This document shows positions 35,084-47,350 of a stretch of DNA of 64,000 nucleotides, piece after piece. The stretch comes from Tenebrio molitor (lineage: Eukaryota; Arthropoda; Insecta; Coleoptera; Tenebrionidae): NCBI RefSeq assembly GCF_963966145.1, contig NC_091053.1, positions 1,736,001 through 1,800,000 of the forward strand, given 5' to 3'. The notes beneath the pieces were generated by a model that saw only the letters and a program-made list of their open reading frames with translations, had not been told where the DNA came from and searched no databases. Made by a program: the position numbers and the translations under genes. Each line of letters begins with the position of its first letter. Position 1 is the stretch's first letter.

Positions 35084-36640
35084 TTAATATCCAATCAAAT
35101 TTTCAGCGTAGAGCTTGTGAACTCTAGGAACATTTCAGACACTCGGAAATGACGCTTTTCAAATCCGCTCTGCCTGAAACTTTTTATAATCAATATACAT
35201 TCTTGCAGTGGCGGCTCGTGACTACTTATTCTAAATTCAACAAGCACGTTCTTCCTTTCAGGATGATCGAATTATCAACAATTAGCAATTCAATTGGAAC
35301 GTGAAGCTTCGAAATAAAACATCTTTTGTTTTTTATATACCCAACAAGTTTTTGTGTTTATTTTAGTCTAGTTATTTATTGGGTCGCCACTGCTTTCCAC
35401 TTAGTCGAAGTCGATATTTTTTTATTTTCAAATTAAAATAAAACCACTGTGAAATAGAACACAACTGTCTCGGTTTATTTTGAATGGGTGATGTCAATGG
35501 GGAATGGTGTAAACATTTGAACTATCCTAAAAATGAATTTTTCACGATCAATCGCCATCACTCAAATTGACCCCTCCATTAAATTTGAAAGTAGTACTTT
35601 CCGGTGATTAAATTTTTTCCGGTTGTCTCTGATACTGCAAGGGAATGGAATTTAATTTTTAATATTTAGAGGTTTCGTTCTAATTAAAAACATGTAGGCA
35701 ATTTGGGCCGGCTGGTGCTGGATTCCGTTGGACCTCCACCCGTGACCTAGGGGGAGTAACGGGATGAATATTTTATCGCCTATTTATCCCACGAGGTGCT
35801 CGACAACTCGGGGTAAACATCCCGACACATTTACAAAAGTCCTGTCTCCTTTCTTGCAGTTAATAAGTAGCGCTTATTTCTTTTTTCCTGTCAACTGTCA
35901 TAAATTTGGCGCGGCACGACCCACGCGACCTCGAGTCCATCAAAGTCATACCGGGTTAAATATTTGAACGTGCGGTAACACTTCATTACCGACTTCGCTC
36001 CGCCACAAGTTAATATATCACGTACAATTCATGTCAACTTAAAATGCTAAAGCGACACGCTTTCAACCCCGAAACATTTCAAAAACGTCTCATTTCGACG
36101 AAGACGACTCGTATTATTTTCATTTAAAAATTCGCACACAATCAATCATTGTTGGGGATGATTGATGCCGTACAGCGACAGCTCTTTGCTCTCTACTCGT
36201 GTATGGAAATGTACAACATTAGGAGGGTGTCGCTCTAAACGTCCGGACTTTTCCGGGACCAGCCTAATGCCGATTTAACGAATGCGGACCGGAGCGATTG
36301 ATTGATTTCTTGTTACGTCGCGCAGTCGACTTTAAACTGTGTACTTTACGAATTCCACTCGAATCTAATTTTCATAATGATGTTGTTTCTGAATCTCATC
36401 AAATTTGCCGATTGCCAGGGAAGTTGTGTGCGGAAGCGGCTCAGACGAAAATCAGCTTGCGAAAGTAGCCAGTTTTATCTTGACAATGGTCTTTACACAG
36501 ACTGGAAGCGGATTTGACGAGATGAGGACAAAGTAATGTGTTTCTAGACACTCCAAGACACTATTAGTTAACAGTCGTGAAAGAAATCAGTTGCGACTAA
36601 ATTTACGGAGTTGCTTATTCCGCAACAAATAAACAGAGAA
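35084..36640. other. Unique sequence, no gene seen
   Basis: Short frames up to about 71 codons, none recognisable. Confidence 0.45.
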
Positions 36641-36776
36641 AACCTAATTTAGAGAGCACGGATCAATTGCCATATTCTTGTGGAAGAAAAAGTAACAAGG
36701 AGTACCTCTCTAAGACTTAAGACATAATCGGTGGTGAGAAGAGAGAAAAAAAAATTGAGAAAATAATGTAACAGTT

Positions 36777-36835
36777 TTCGTTCGCTCGTTCGCTCGCGCG
36801 CTCGTTCATTTGTTTGTTTCTTCGTTCGTTCCTCG
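36777..36835. repeat. TTCG/CTCG-rich microsatellite
   Basis: An irregular tetranucleotide array of TTCG, CTCG and TTTG units. The minus-strand frames of 103 and 141 codons running through it (36,649-37,142) are products of this repeat plus the neighbouring SINE. Confidence 0.7.
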
Positions 36836-36929
36836 GCCTTGACAATCTTATTAAGACAAAAAGCTTGTGACTTGAGTGTTGTGCAGACCCTACGAAAGCC
36901 TTTGCCTTTGTATCCTTTGATACATCTTT

Positions 36930-37152
36930 CATTCCCCCCCGAAAGCCTTTTCCGCCACACTGACGTAGTAGGTACTGAGAGATTGATACTGACCCAGGAT
37001 ACGCCTTATCTGTGATATGAGACATACCACGGTGTGGTGGTGTGGGAAAACCTCTGAAAAAAACCCACACCTGGTCAGGCGCCACCGGGGTTAGAACCCG
37101 GGACCTCCCGAATGTAAAGCGGCGCGCTAGGCGCTTGGCCACAGTACTCGGT
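36930..37152 (-). repeat. tRNA-derived SINE, subfamily A
   Basis: On the minus strand, A box TGGCCAAGCGC (complement of 37,131-37,141) and B box GGGTTCTAACC (complement of 37,089-37,099) are followed by a T run and the TATCTGTGATATGAGACATA region seen here in complement. The body is shortened relative to the 30.06-kb copy. Confidence 0.86.
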
Positions 37153-38382
37153 AGACCCTATGAAGAATCAACTGAAATATAAGCGCAACAAATTGTCTGA
37201 TTGGTATTTGGCGTGCAACAAAATATTCCGCGACTGGCGATTTGTACAGTGTTCGAGTTTTTTGTGAAAGGACAGATCGATCCCGGGTTCAGCTGATACG
37301 ACGACAAAATGTTACTGGAAATATTAATTTATCTCTTTTTCGTAAAACAAAACGGCTCATCGTGACAGGTCCCATGTATAATAGCAGAAACAGCAGTTGA
37401 AGTCCCACATTAAAAACCCATTAGTTTGAAGGCTTCACCTAATACAAAGAACAAGAACTTTTCCGAGCTCTGAAAAAAACACGAAAAAGACAGATTTCGC
37501 TGCATATTCACTTTAATGAGTGATCATCAGAAGCGAAATGAAAAGTTTCTCTTCATATTTAATTTAGCGTCTCGAGTATCGGTGGACACTAACGGAATAC
37601 GTTACGAACTCCTCGGCTTTTATTGTTTGCGGCGAAAGCTACAACCCCGGAATTTGTCCCTTAATATTTGATAAAATCGAAATCGGAAGGGAAAAAATGT
37701 CTATAATATTAATAAAAACACAAGAAAATAAAATATATATGTATGTAGAGATGAAAGAAATTTTTATCGTTTTGCATTCTCTCTCTCTCTCGTTTCCGCA
37801 CGAAAAGAAGTTTATTCTAAATCATACATTAAGGAATTTACAATAAAAGGACTCAAAGCGTTCAGCGAAATTCCGTACCAAAGGATAACTATGGAATTAA
37901 AAAAGTTCAACCACAAAGGGACTTTCTTTTGAACTCCATAATCAATATTGATAAAATGTTATAGAAAAAGCGGCATAATCAAAGCGGCTTAACGGATACA
38001 TTAATTATCCTCGGAGATGACTCAAATAAAACGAAAAGGTTTCAGTGGAATTGCGGCATTTAATTGGTTGCAGGAATATCCGGGTTTAAAGAGAAATGAT
38101 TACGTCGAGATTTAATTTCAACGACTTGAATAATAAAAGCTCCATGTATTTAGAGATGTAAAAAGATTGTCTGCACACTTTTTGAATGAAACGTGGCCGA
38201 AGACGAATCCTTGCGGGACACCGTGTATTGGAAATCGTGTCTCCTTTGCCCTTTAGATATAAAAAAAAACATGTTAAACATTTACATTTTTAAGGTAAGA
38301 TACTTTTTTGTGATTTTCCCGACACTATTTTTTTCAAAGTGGACAAAATATCTCGAGATCTTCTCAAAAAATGGAAAGGATA
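37153..38382. other. AT-rich unique sequence with a CT microsatellite
   Basis: A (CT)n run lies at about 37,778-37,791. Otherwise there are short unrecognised frames only. Confidence 0.45.
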
Positions 38383-38675
38383 CTCCCTCCGAAGTGGGGC
38401 GGGCTGCTGAGGCATTCCAGAGCCCCTTCAGACTGATTGACGGAAAGATTTGGGATGGGTATGGTGTGGATGGGTCGAATGAAGGTGGTTGGTACTGCAG
38501 AGGTTGATACTGACCCAGCAATCGACTTATCTGTGATATGAGACATACCACGATGTGATAGTGTGGACAAATCTTTGAAAAAAAACTCACACCTGGTCAG
38601 GCGGCACCGGGGTTAGAACCCGGGACCTCCCGAATGTTAAGTGGCGCGCTAGGCGCTGGGCCACAGTACTCGGTG
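38383..38675 (-). repeat. tRNA-derived SINE, subfamily A
   Basis: On the minus strand it starts ACCGAGTACTGTGGCCCAGC, with the B box GGGTTCTAACC as the complement of 38,611-38,621. The body ends in CTTCGGAGGGAGTA, close to the end of the 30.06-kb copy. It has the same orientation as the copy 1.5 kb to its left. Confidence 0.86.
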
Positions 38676-39734
38676 ATCTTCTCAACTGATTTTGATATAA
38701 TTTATACCACATATTCTGTATAACGTTATTTAGGATATACCATAGAAGCTTTTTGCTTGGATGCCGGGTTAATTTTTTTTATTAAAATTTTTAAATCTTA
38801 AAATTTTGGTAAAAATTATTTTATATATTTAATGGTCACGTCAAAAATAATTATAGTTTTTTTACGAGCGCCAAGATGGTGTGCCCCCTTAAATTGCTAA
38901 TTAATTTGCGCCAGAAGTGTGATAGGAATGCTGCGGATTCCAGAAAATGAATAAAAAATATTTGCCTCGGCTCTAAACCCACAGTAAATATTTTCGTCTT
39001 TATTAATATCCGTGTTCTTCCCCCATTTCGCAATCACTTTTAATGCGTCGCAGCACTCCTGTCGGTAACACAAGCCCCGCCGCCATGATCATCTCCTCCG
39101 TCACCATTACAAAATTCTTGTCGTCTCGTCTCGTTGCTTTTTTCCTCTTTGTCAAATTCCAACAATTAATTAACGACGGTAGTTCATGAGCGGCGTCGCG
39201 ACCAAATCAGACAGCGGAGGAGACGCTCTCGGCGATGATAATCATTTCTTACACACTTGCACCTCGACGCTATTACGGCCGGAATCCTGGGAATAATTCA
39301 AGTGGAATTCACCGTAGGGGGATGCAAAAGAACACATTATACAACGGATATGATAATTTGCTTTTGTAGCCGGCGCTCCGTTGAAATATTACGTGCTCCG
39401 TGCTTTTAGCATTCTAACGGGAAAAACTTGTTACTTGTTGGGTTTATGTGAGCGGAATGAAACGCACGGATTTGATAAGTGGACGACTTTCGAATTAATT
39501 AAACCGGAAGGACAACTTGAACTTTTGATCGGAAGGAAACCGGGCTGCGGCACATGGAGCCGACCGTGATTTAATTGCAGGTTTGGGGGGAGACTGGCAC
39601 GTGGGGCAAGCACGTGGAGTGCAATGCAACGACATGTTAATCCTACGATTGTTGTCGATGCGGGGGCAGGAAAATGTGGAAGCTGTTTAAATGCTCCGAA
39701 AACGGAGCCAGTGATTTAACAATTTGGTTTTTGA
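38676..39734. other. Unique sequence, no gene seen
   Basis: AT-rich to about 38,870, mixed afterwards. Short unrecognised frames only. Confidence 0.45.
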
Positions 39735-40240
39735 AGGGCAGTGAATTAGTTTCATACGATACGCTAAAATCGTCGCGCGACACGCTAAAATCGTCACGCG
39801 ATACGCTAAAATCGTCACGCTCAAGTCGTCGGGCGCTATTCCGATTTCGCCGTTGGATTTTGTCGTAGGTGAAAATCATTACGCGACACGCTAAAATTGT
39901 CACGTGACACGCTAAAATCGTCACGCGACACGCTAAAATCGTCACGCTCAAATCGTCGGGCGCTATTCCGATTTCGCCGTTGGATTTTGTCGTAGGTGAA
40001 AATCGTCCCGCGACACGCTAAAATCGTCACGCGACACGCTAAAATCGTCACGCTCAAATCGTCGGGCGCTATTCCGATTTCGCCGTTGGATTTTGTCGTA
40101 GGTGAAAATCATTACGCGACACGCTAAAATTGTCACGTGACACGCTAAAATCGTCACGCGACACGCTAAAATCGTCACGCTCAAATCGCCGCGCGCTATT
40201 CCGATTTCGCCGTTGGATTTTCTCGTAGGTGAGCGTGCGG
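39735..40240. repeat. Nested tandem array, 21-bp inside 106/127-bp units
   Basis: Opens with GGGCAGTGAATTAGTTTCAT and then alternates runs of a 21-bp unit (core ACACGCTAAAATCGTCACGC) with a fixed block beginning GCGCTATTCCGATTTCGCCG. That block starts at 39,833, 39,960, 40,066 and 40,193, giving spacings of 127, 106 and 127 bp. The 21-bp difference equals one unit, so the larger repeats carry two or three copies. Several antisense frames of 73-109 codons cross it and simply reflect the repeats. Confidence 0.9.
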
Positions 40241-41900
40241 AACGTGATGGAGAGACCACTTTACATGGGTCATTCAGTTTCATGTTGTACATACTGCGGA
40301 TGCCGACCCTTCTACATAATAAATATAGGTGCGGTTTTGGAACACAACTCGCACAAGATTATTCCGCACATACAATCGCAATTGCGGCTCAAAAATTTTA
40401 ATTAATAATTTTCTGGTAGAGAGGAGTTGAGCGTTCCGGGCACATCTCTTAAGTGAAAAGCGCGCGATGGAGTTCTACGATACACTAAAAGCTACAACGA
40501 GTAGTGCGTCGTAAAATTTCCGGAGTCGATAAACAGATTTTCATTTTTCCGTCTTGTTTTCCAAAGGAACTGCCGAACGGACAAGTGGTGTCAGATTTGA
40601 GACATTGTATCTCTTCCGGATTCTCACATCTGAGCCTCAGGGAAATTACATTACTCAAGAAGCTCTCTCCGCAGTCTACAACTGGTGATCGGAATTACCC
40701 CAAACTAGTATTTTTGAAGCGGAACCAACGAAAAATTTGTTACATCGTGTATATTTTGCAGAGTAAACAGTCCACTGGACCACTTTTTACAATACAGTTT
40801 AGTCTCGCTAGTTGGGTAAAGTTAGAGCCTCGGGAAGGTAAATACCTTCGCACAAACGAGCGCTCCTCCATCACACGTTGATTCTGCCTCTCCGGGGAAT
40901 AAATATGTTCATTAGTCTGAGGTGTACAGACCACCATCCAGAAATTTCCATTTTTCTAAACTAGCCGTCCCCGCGTAAGGCTAAGGCTCGGTCCCCGACG
41001 TCGTTACTCCTGTTGACGCTCGAGACCGTTGACAGATAGACGCATTACGATCGTGAACTCCTGGGTGCGCACTAATCGCATCAAAAATCCCGGTGAATAG
41101 CTCGATTTCGAGTCAGAACTTGACAGAACTCAATTAGAAGTTGTCGATCAATTTGCAAACTAGAATCTGGTATCGGGGATTCGTTTCACGTACTTTCCGA
41201 ATTATGGATTCGTGCAGTTGGTGCAGTCGAGGACTCAGCTTCGGTTTACTGCTTGATTATTTGCCTGCGAGCTGGAGTTTATGTTACATCGACGTTTTGT
41301 TCGTCGTGACGTATTTTATCCGTTGCGAAAATACTTAGTGTCTGGGGAAATTTTATTTAGCGCACTTGCATTCTAAGAGACGATTCCAGTTTAGTGCCAT
41401 AAACTGAATTTATGCTTATAGAGCTTCCACGGGGAGAACATTAAGCTGCGAGTAAACAAAATCATGAATTAACTGAGCAGAAGGACTTCACAAGCGTATT
41501 TGAACTGTTACCCATTGCAGGGTCGCCGACACACAATTTTAAACCTGCCAAATTTCTTATAAAATGTAATTCAACAGTTTTAAACGCAATAGCCAAAGCC
41601 AAGGCCCTGGGGAAGCTTCAAAAAAATAAGAAACAATTCCACAATTAAATGTCTCGGTTTCGTTGATTTTTGAAAAATTTCCAAATAATTTTCTGAGTAT
41701 TATAATTTTCAAAATGGTGAAATCCATCAACACCATAACTTTAAGACCATTCACAAGAGAGTTGCCAGTCACAGATATGAATTTTGTAAATTTTTCAACA
41801 TTTTTCGCACTACGCGCAAATTTTTCGGTTAACGCGGTTCTAGAACAAACACCGTTTTCGAATTTTACACTTTTCAAGATGCTGAAATAATTCTAAACAC
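40241..41900. other. Mostly unique sequence, no gene seen
   Basis: The longest frame is 125 codons on the plus strand (40,504-40,881), mirrored by a minus-strand frame and without known domains. From about 41,800 the sequence contains ACTACGCGCAAATTTTTCGG followed by TTAACGCGG, which resembles the outer part of the foldback beginning just downstream. Confidence 0.4.
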
Positions 41901-41944
41901 CATTTACAACACACTCATCACATTTAACAAAACGACAGACGCGT

Positions 41945-44685
41945 GGCTTCCAAATTGTGGACAGTTTTCGTACTGCGCGCTATTTTTTCGCTATAACGCG
42001 GTTCCACAAAACAACACCACCTCATAGTTTTCTCATTTATCTTGGAAAGGCCGTCTTCAAAAAGCTGTTGTAAGGTTTATTTCTTCGATTTTTTTGATTT
42101 TTCACTAAATTTGTTTGCAACAGATGCGTTAGCCAAGGGAGAGAGATATTTTTGAAGTCTCTTTGCCAGTTGTGTCAGACAACTAGTGTGATGTAGGTGC
42201 TTTCTGTGCTTGCAACAGACTTTGATAAACACTTTTTTACATTATTAGTCCACTTCGTAAAAAGCGTAGACTGTAATTACGTTTTCAGCGACACGATTTA
42301 ACTGCGTGTCAAACAAGCCGTGAGAACTAAATTGTTTTAAAAATCCATTTAAGCTTTAGTTTAGCTGCAAGAGACTTACTTAAAAGTCCGCAGACTCAAA
42401 GTACTTAGGTTTGGAATGCTCCCACGCGCTTGAATTGGATAACAGGAATTAGTAGGAGGGGTGTCATTATCTCTTGTAACAGAAAATGTAAGTTTGTTCT
42501 TCTATGAAGAAAAAAAAATGTGGATTGAATTTAATTTTGGATTCACGGTAGCAATGAATGGATTTTTAAAAGGTTTGTAAGTAGCTTATTCCAACGTTAT
42601 TCTACGGGCTTTTAAAACAAACATTGAACAAGCAATGCGAACAGTAAGATTTATTATTTACTTCGCCATCTGTGGCCTAAGAGATTTAAAATTTTTGATT
42701 TCATCAAAGACGTTTAAAATTCCTGGCCCCAAAACTAACTCTGCAAACACCATCACTGCCTTGAAAAACTTCCATTGAATAAATACTTTTATTTTGTACA
42801 TCTCAGAACAACTTGAAATAGTTATTTGCGTATCAAGACGAAAAAGTGCATCTTTTTTGTCCGAGTGTGAGTTTTTTGGCCGAGGCGCAACCGAGGTTTC
42901 AAAACAGGCGAGAGCGCTTTTTGCAGTGGTGCACATTAAATTTTTTTGTCGACCGCACGAACTACAAAGCAAAAGACAAAATCCATTTTGTAACTACCCT
43001 TTTCAAACAGATGGCGGCAGCGTCCGAGAAACTGCGTCCGAAAAAGAGTTACTTTTAGTCCGCTTGTGAGTACGTAAAATTACCGTTTTCATTATGTAAT
43101 AAAAGCTACATTTAGCGCTGCATTACCCACCTTGAATTTATAACAATTAAGCTTTCTACATTCGAGCAAATTGAATCGCATTTTTATTTATTTTGAGTGC
43201 AACGCACCGAGTTACTTCAAATGTGGAAACAATGAAAGCTTGAAAAAGCACCAGCTTAATTAATTTTTATTCAATGTAGTCTGAATTAAAAAATAAGAAC
43301 AATACTCTCGTCGCCGCCGACCACCTGCCAACTGGCACATCCTGACAACATTGTTAAAATTTCAAATCTCAATTTTTTTGTGAATCACTTGTCAAAACAA
43401 TGACGATTTAAACGACGACCGTCAGTTTTTATTTAGTGCCGGATAATTTTATTTTTCCGCTCCATTAAATTCTGATTCGTCGAATTATTGCTGGGAAAGC
43501 TTTTAACGGTTCGATTTACAGTGCATTTGAATTGCTATTTGCTGATTTAATTAATAGATAAGACAATGTTGCACGCTTTTATCAGTGCGCCATTTTTAAT
43601 TTCGCCGTGGCGGCGCAACTTTGCACGTTAACAACATGTAAAAGGGAAGTTTTGTTCCATTTTCGCACAAATAAATATCGACAGTTGGAATAATTAGCAT
43701 CGTGTGAAACTTAGAACTCTGAACTTGTATGTTTACCTCTTGCATTGACTTTCACACAGAAATTATGAATTCAGATGTAATCTGATAGATATAATGGAAA
43801 GCAATCAAATTACAGATGGAATGGTATAAATTACCCATGTTGGATTCTAAGCGCGATATACCGCGCTTCGCGCGTAGAACAAAAATGATACGTTTGCGAT
43901 GGACATGTCTGTCTAATAAGTTTCTTGTAACTGGTGTCATGATGCGTAAATTGGTGGACAATATCCTGTTAAAAACAGTTCAGAAATAGGGAAATTATGA
44001 AGTTTTTTGTAGAATCGCGGTATGCCGCGGATAGCGCGTAGTACCGCGAATAGCGCGTAATACCAAAACTGTCAACCATTTTCGCGCTACATGTTTGTAG
44101 TTCTGACAAGTGTTCTGTAACTGGCTTCCCTGTGATAAGTAAGAGAGAGAAAATTATGTCAGACTATTCCAAACCTAAAAACTTCGAATGTGTGGACGTT
44201 TAATAAATCTTTTGCAGCTAAACTAAAGCTTAAATGGTTTTTTAATGCAATTTATTCGCCACGGCTTGGTTGACACGCAGTTAAATCGTGTTGGTGAAAA
44301 TGTAATTGCAATTTCCGCTTGTTGCGGAGTTGACTAATTATGTAAAAAAAGTGTTTATCAAAGCCCTGTGCAAAGACAACTGTACAAATGCATCACAAAA
44401 GAGATTTCAAAAAATAATGCATCCGACTTTGCTAGCGCATCTGTGCAGTAATTAAAGGCAAACAGATTTAGCTGAGCTTCAAATGAAGCAACAATTAGTG
44501 CTAGTTAATCACGTTTTCATTTAAAATGTATTAATGAATGGGAGCTTGAGCACGCAGTGCGAGATAAATCGGAAACTAGGAGGTGGTGTTGTTTTTCAAA
44601 ATCGCGTTATACCGAAAAAATAGCGCGAATGGTGTTTGAAGTTGTGATGTGGGTAGATTTGCAGTAATTGGTGCCATTTTGAAAT
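41945..44685. repeat. Old foldback: diverged ~0.5-kb inverted arms
   Basis: Left arm about 41,945-42,480, right arm about 44,110-44,685. Mirror landmarks are ACAACACCACCT (42,011) with AGGTGGTGTTGT (44,581), and AGCTTTAGTTTAGCTGCAA (42,352) with TTGCAGCTAAACTAAAGCT (44,212). Others are AGGTTTGGAAT (42,409) with ATTCCAAACCT (about 44,166), and a 25-bp CGCGTTAT...AATAGCGCG block present in both arms. The ~1.6-kb interior holds a further GCGCG-rich motif cluster (43,850-44,080) but no recognisable coding sequence. Arms are clearly more diverged than those of the 22.8-28.1 kb palindrome. Confidence 0.7.
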
Positions 44686-47240
44686 TTTTGAAATCAAAAA
44701 AGGTTAAAAAAGTCTTGTGGGGAGCCAAAAATCAACCAAATCGATGACACTAACAGGAATTATTTTTATTGGTTGTTTCGTAGCGTTTGTTTCAGTTTTG
44801 TTAGTGCAAGCGACAATAAATGACAGATTGTATTAATTTTGTCGAAGTAAAGCAAAGCCTCAACCGTAATTAAATCCGTATCTTGTTTCCAAAACAAGAG
44901 AACTTTATGTAAAATATCTCGAGATCGAACAAAAGCGCAACAAAACCCTTGCCATCTTTCTTTTGTTTTATATATGTATACAAACGAAGCAATTAAAACA
45001 AAAGCACGAAAAGTGGGGAAATATAACCGGCAAACAAAAACCGCCATTTCCGGAACTGGATACATAAAAAAACACGTTTAAAAGTGTCCGCGTTTAAGAA
45101 CTCCGAAAAAAGGGAGTTAGATTTAAAAGTTTGATTTGTCGCCGCCGCCATTTTTGTGTCGTTGGCTGAACTACGTAAATCGCCGCCCCCACAACTACAA
45201 TTGTTACATTTTGGCTTTATCAGGATCTGTAAATTAATGGATTTACATGTCGGAAGAAATTGCTTCGCGGATGACCAATGTTTCAGTAAAAATCCCACAA
45301 AACTTTTGATTTTCCGGTCAGTAATTAATTTGTGGAGCGGCGATGTCTAATTAAAACGACGCCGGATCGAGTTTTGTGGTCATTGTTATTTCTTTGCGAT
45401 GGAAAAACAAAGAGTCGCGCAATCTGACAGTTGGAGTGTCTTTGTTTAATGCCCCTTTGCCGTCGTTCCCTTTGTGGAATTTGCACGCTATCAAGAATTC
45501 GATACACTTTATCAATTTTACGTTACTCTGAATTTTCTGATTCCGACGTCCCATCGGAGACGAGTTGTTTGCCAGAAGGGTTTCGCTGTTTGTTTGAGGA
45601 CAACCGGGAGCAAACAAGCGAAGAGTGCAGGTGCGGTAGGTAACTCGAAAAGCATTTTTATAAAAACAACAATGGGGCTGGGGGTGGTTCTTTATCGGTC
45701 TTGTATGCGATAAAAGAACTGTCAAGTGGAGAGAAATCAACGAATGTAAACATTCGCGGGGTGCTGTTCTGATTTAACCGGTCCGCGAAAGCGTAAATTC
45801 TTGAAACGATGACACTGCTAACCCTCACACCCCTTAATGTAAACTAAAGAGTTCGAAATTGTGATTTCAATTATTTTTTGTGCAACCGTCCGCGAAACGA
45901 CCACATCGCGTAACTAAACCAGTCCGCGAAACCCAATTTCGCGGATGTTGTTTTTCCTTCATCTTTTCATTTGTGTATTTAGAAATGTGTTGTTAATGTC
46001 CTGCGAAAAATAATTTCAGTGTTGTTATTCCAACAACCCAGTGCATTTAGCCTACTTTCGGCTGTTAGTTTTACGAGGGCGTCATCGTGAAACTCCCCCA
46101 GCACCAGCCTAAGAAGTAATATGGCATTCAACCCTTTTAAACCTTCTCTATTTAGAAACCATAAAGTTTCGGGAATGTTCCGGGGCCGCGTTAAGAAATA
46201 TCAAGACGCATTAAACGCACATAATCTTTACAAGCCCACATCACCCACACCCGTAAATTTCTATAACTTTTAAAAATTTACGTACCGTGAAATGATGTTT
46301 TAATCGAAGCCGTACGCTATCGAGACCCCAAAAACGCACCGACATTAGCCGCTCCATTAAATCCTGTCCGTAGTTAGTGCGGATTAGGGGAATTACTGTA
46401 AATTTAAAAAAAGCGCCATCGATTTGATCGGCTTTTCATTTTACGATATTTTTATCAAGTCGCTGTTACGGAGCTGTAAAATCCCACTACTTTTCTTTTT
46501 AACGCCGCTACTCTGTTGTAATCTACTTTTATTAAGCTTTCAATGGTCGTGTTGCACGACACTGCGAACGTGACACGTGGAGATGCAAAGGAAGCCTTAT
46601 CGAGGCGAGGCGGCGAACAACACCCGCAAAGAAAAACGATTCAATCCTGGTTGTTTCAAAATCTGGGAAATGTCTCCACAGACAGATAAAACGCCAAAGC
46701 CCGGACTTGCTCTGTTATTAACAACCAATTAAATTCGCACCCTTTGCTTGTTTTCCAACTTTCAATTATCGTCTCTAATAGCCGAAGAGATTTATTTGCA
46801 AACAACCACAGGCACGGTATAAACTCAGACATCGCAGTTTTATAGCCGGTGGTTGCATTCTGATCTTGCCCCAACGATAATAATCGTTACGGTTACGATA
46901 ATGATAAAGTTAATGGCAAAGAGACTCTAATAATAATGATAATTAACCTAAAATTAATAGCTAATAGCCCTGTTGTCCAATAAAGATAACGAATTGCACT
47001 GGAGCACCAATGAATTTAACTAGGTAAAAATTTTATTACGGTGATAAACGTGAATGCCGTTCGGGCTAAATAGCGCCCCTTACACGTTACGACGCCGACG
47101 CTCAAACTTTTTGACTCAGTTTTATTGTTACTTCCGCCAACAGCTATTTTGTAGCCGTTCTGACCCCCAAATAGCATAACGAAACAATTTGTCCAATCTT
47201 ACCAGACCTTTACGAGTCTTTTGGACCACCAAGTGCAAAC
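44686..47240. other. Unique sequence, no gene seen
   Basis: Frames up to 129 codons (45,351-45,740, minus) overlap others on both strands, and none shows a known domain. Nothing repetitive was noticed. Confidence 0.45.
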
Positions 47241-47244
47241 TTTA

Positions 47245-47350
47245 AGTTTTTTGAAAGTATTTATGAAGCTAAGAAAAGTGGTATTATTCAAGAAGGTGAG
47301 CAAGGTGGTGTCCTAGGACCTCTCTTGTTTCCCTTAAAAACTGTAGATTT
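47245..47350 (+). pseudogene. Reverse-transcriptase fragment of a retroelement
   Basis: The plus strand reads SGIIQEGEQGGVLGPLLF at about 47,280-47,333. It resembles the GVPQGSVLGPLLF motif of non-LTR reverse transcriptases (the G-QG-LGPLLF turn before the catalytic YADD region). Only a few dozen codons remain, with no other RT motif nearby, so it is a scrap. Confidence 0.5.

Noticed and set aside
39735..40240. CRISPR-like array
   Set aside because: Repeats are contiguous with no unique spacers, and the setting is eukaryotic.
39643..40292. Repetitive minus-strand peptides (ERDDFSVSRDDFSVS-like)
   Set aside because: They are translations of the 21-bp tandem array.
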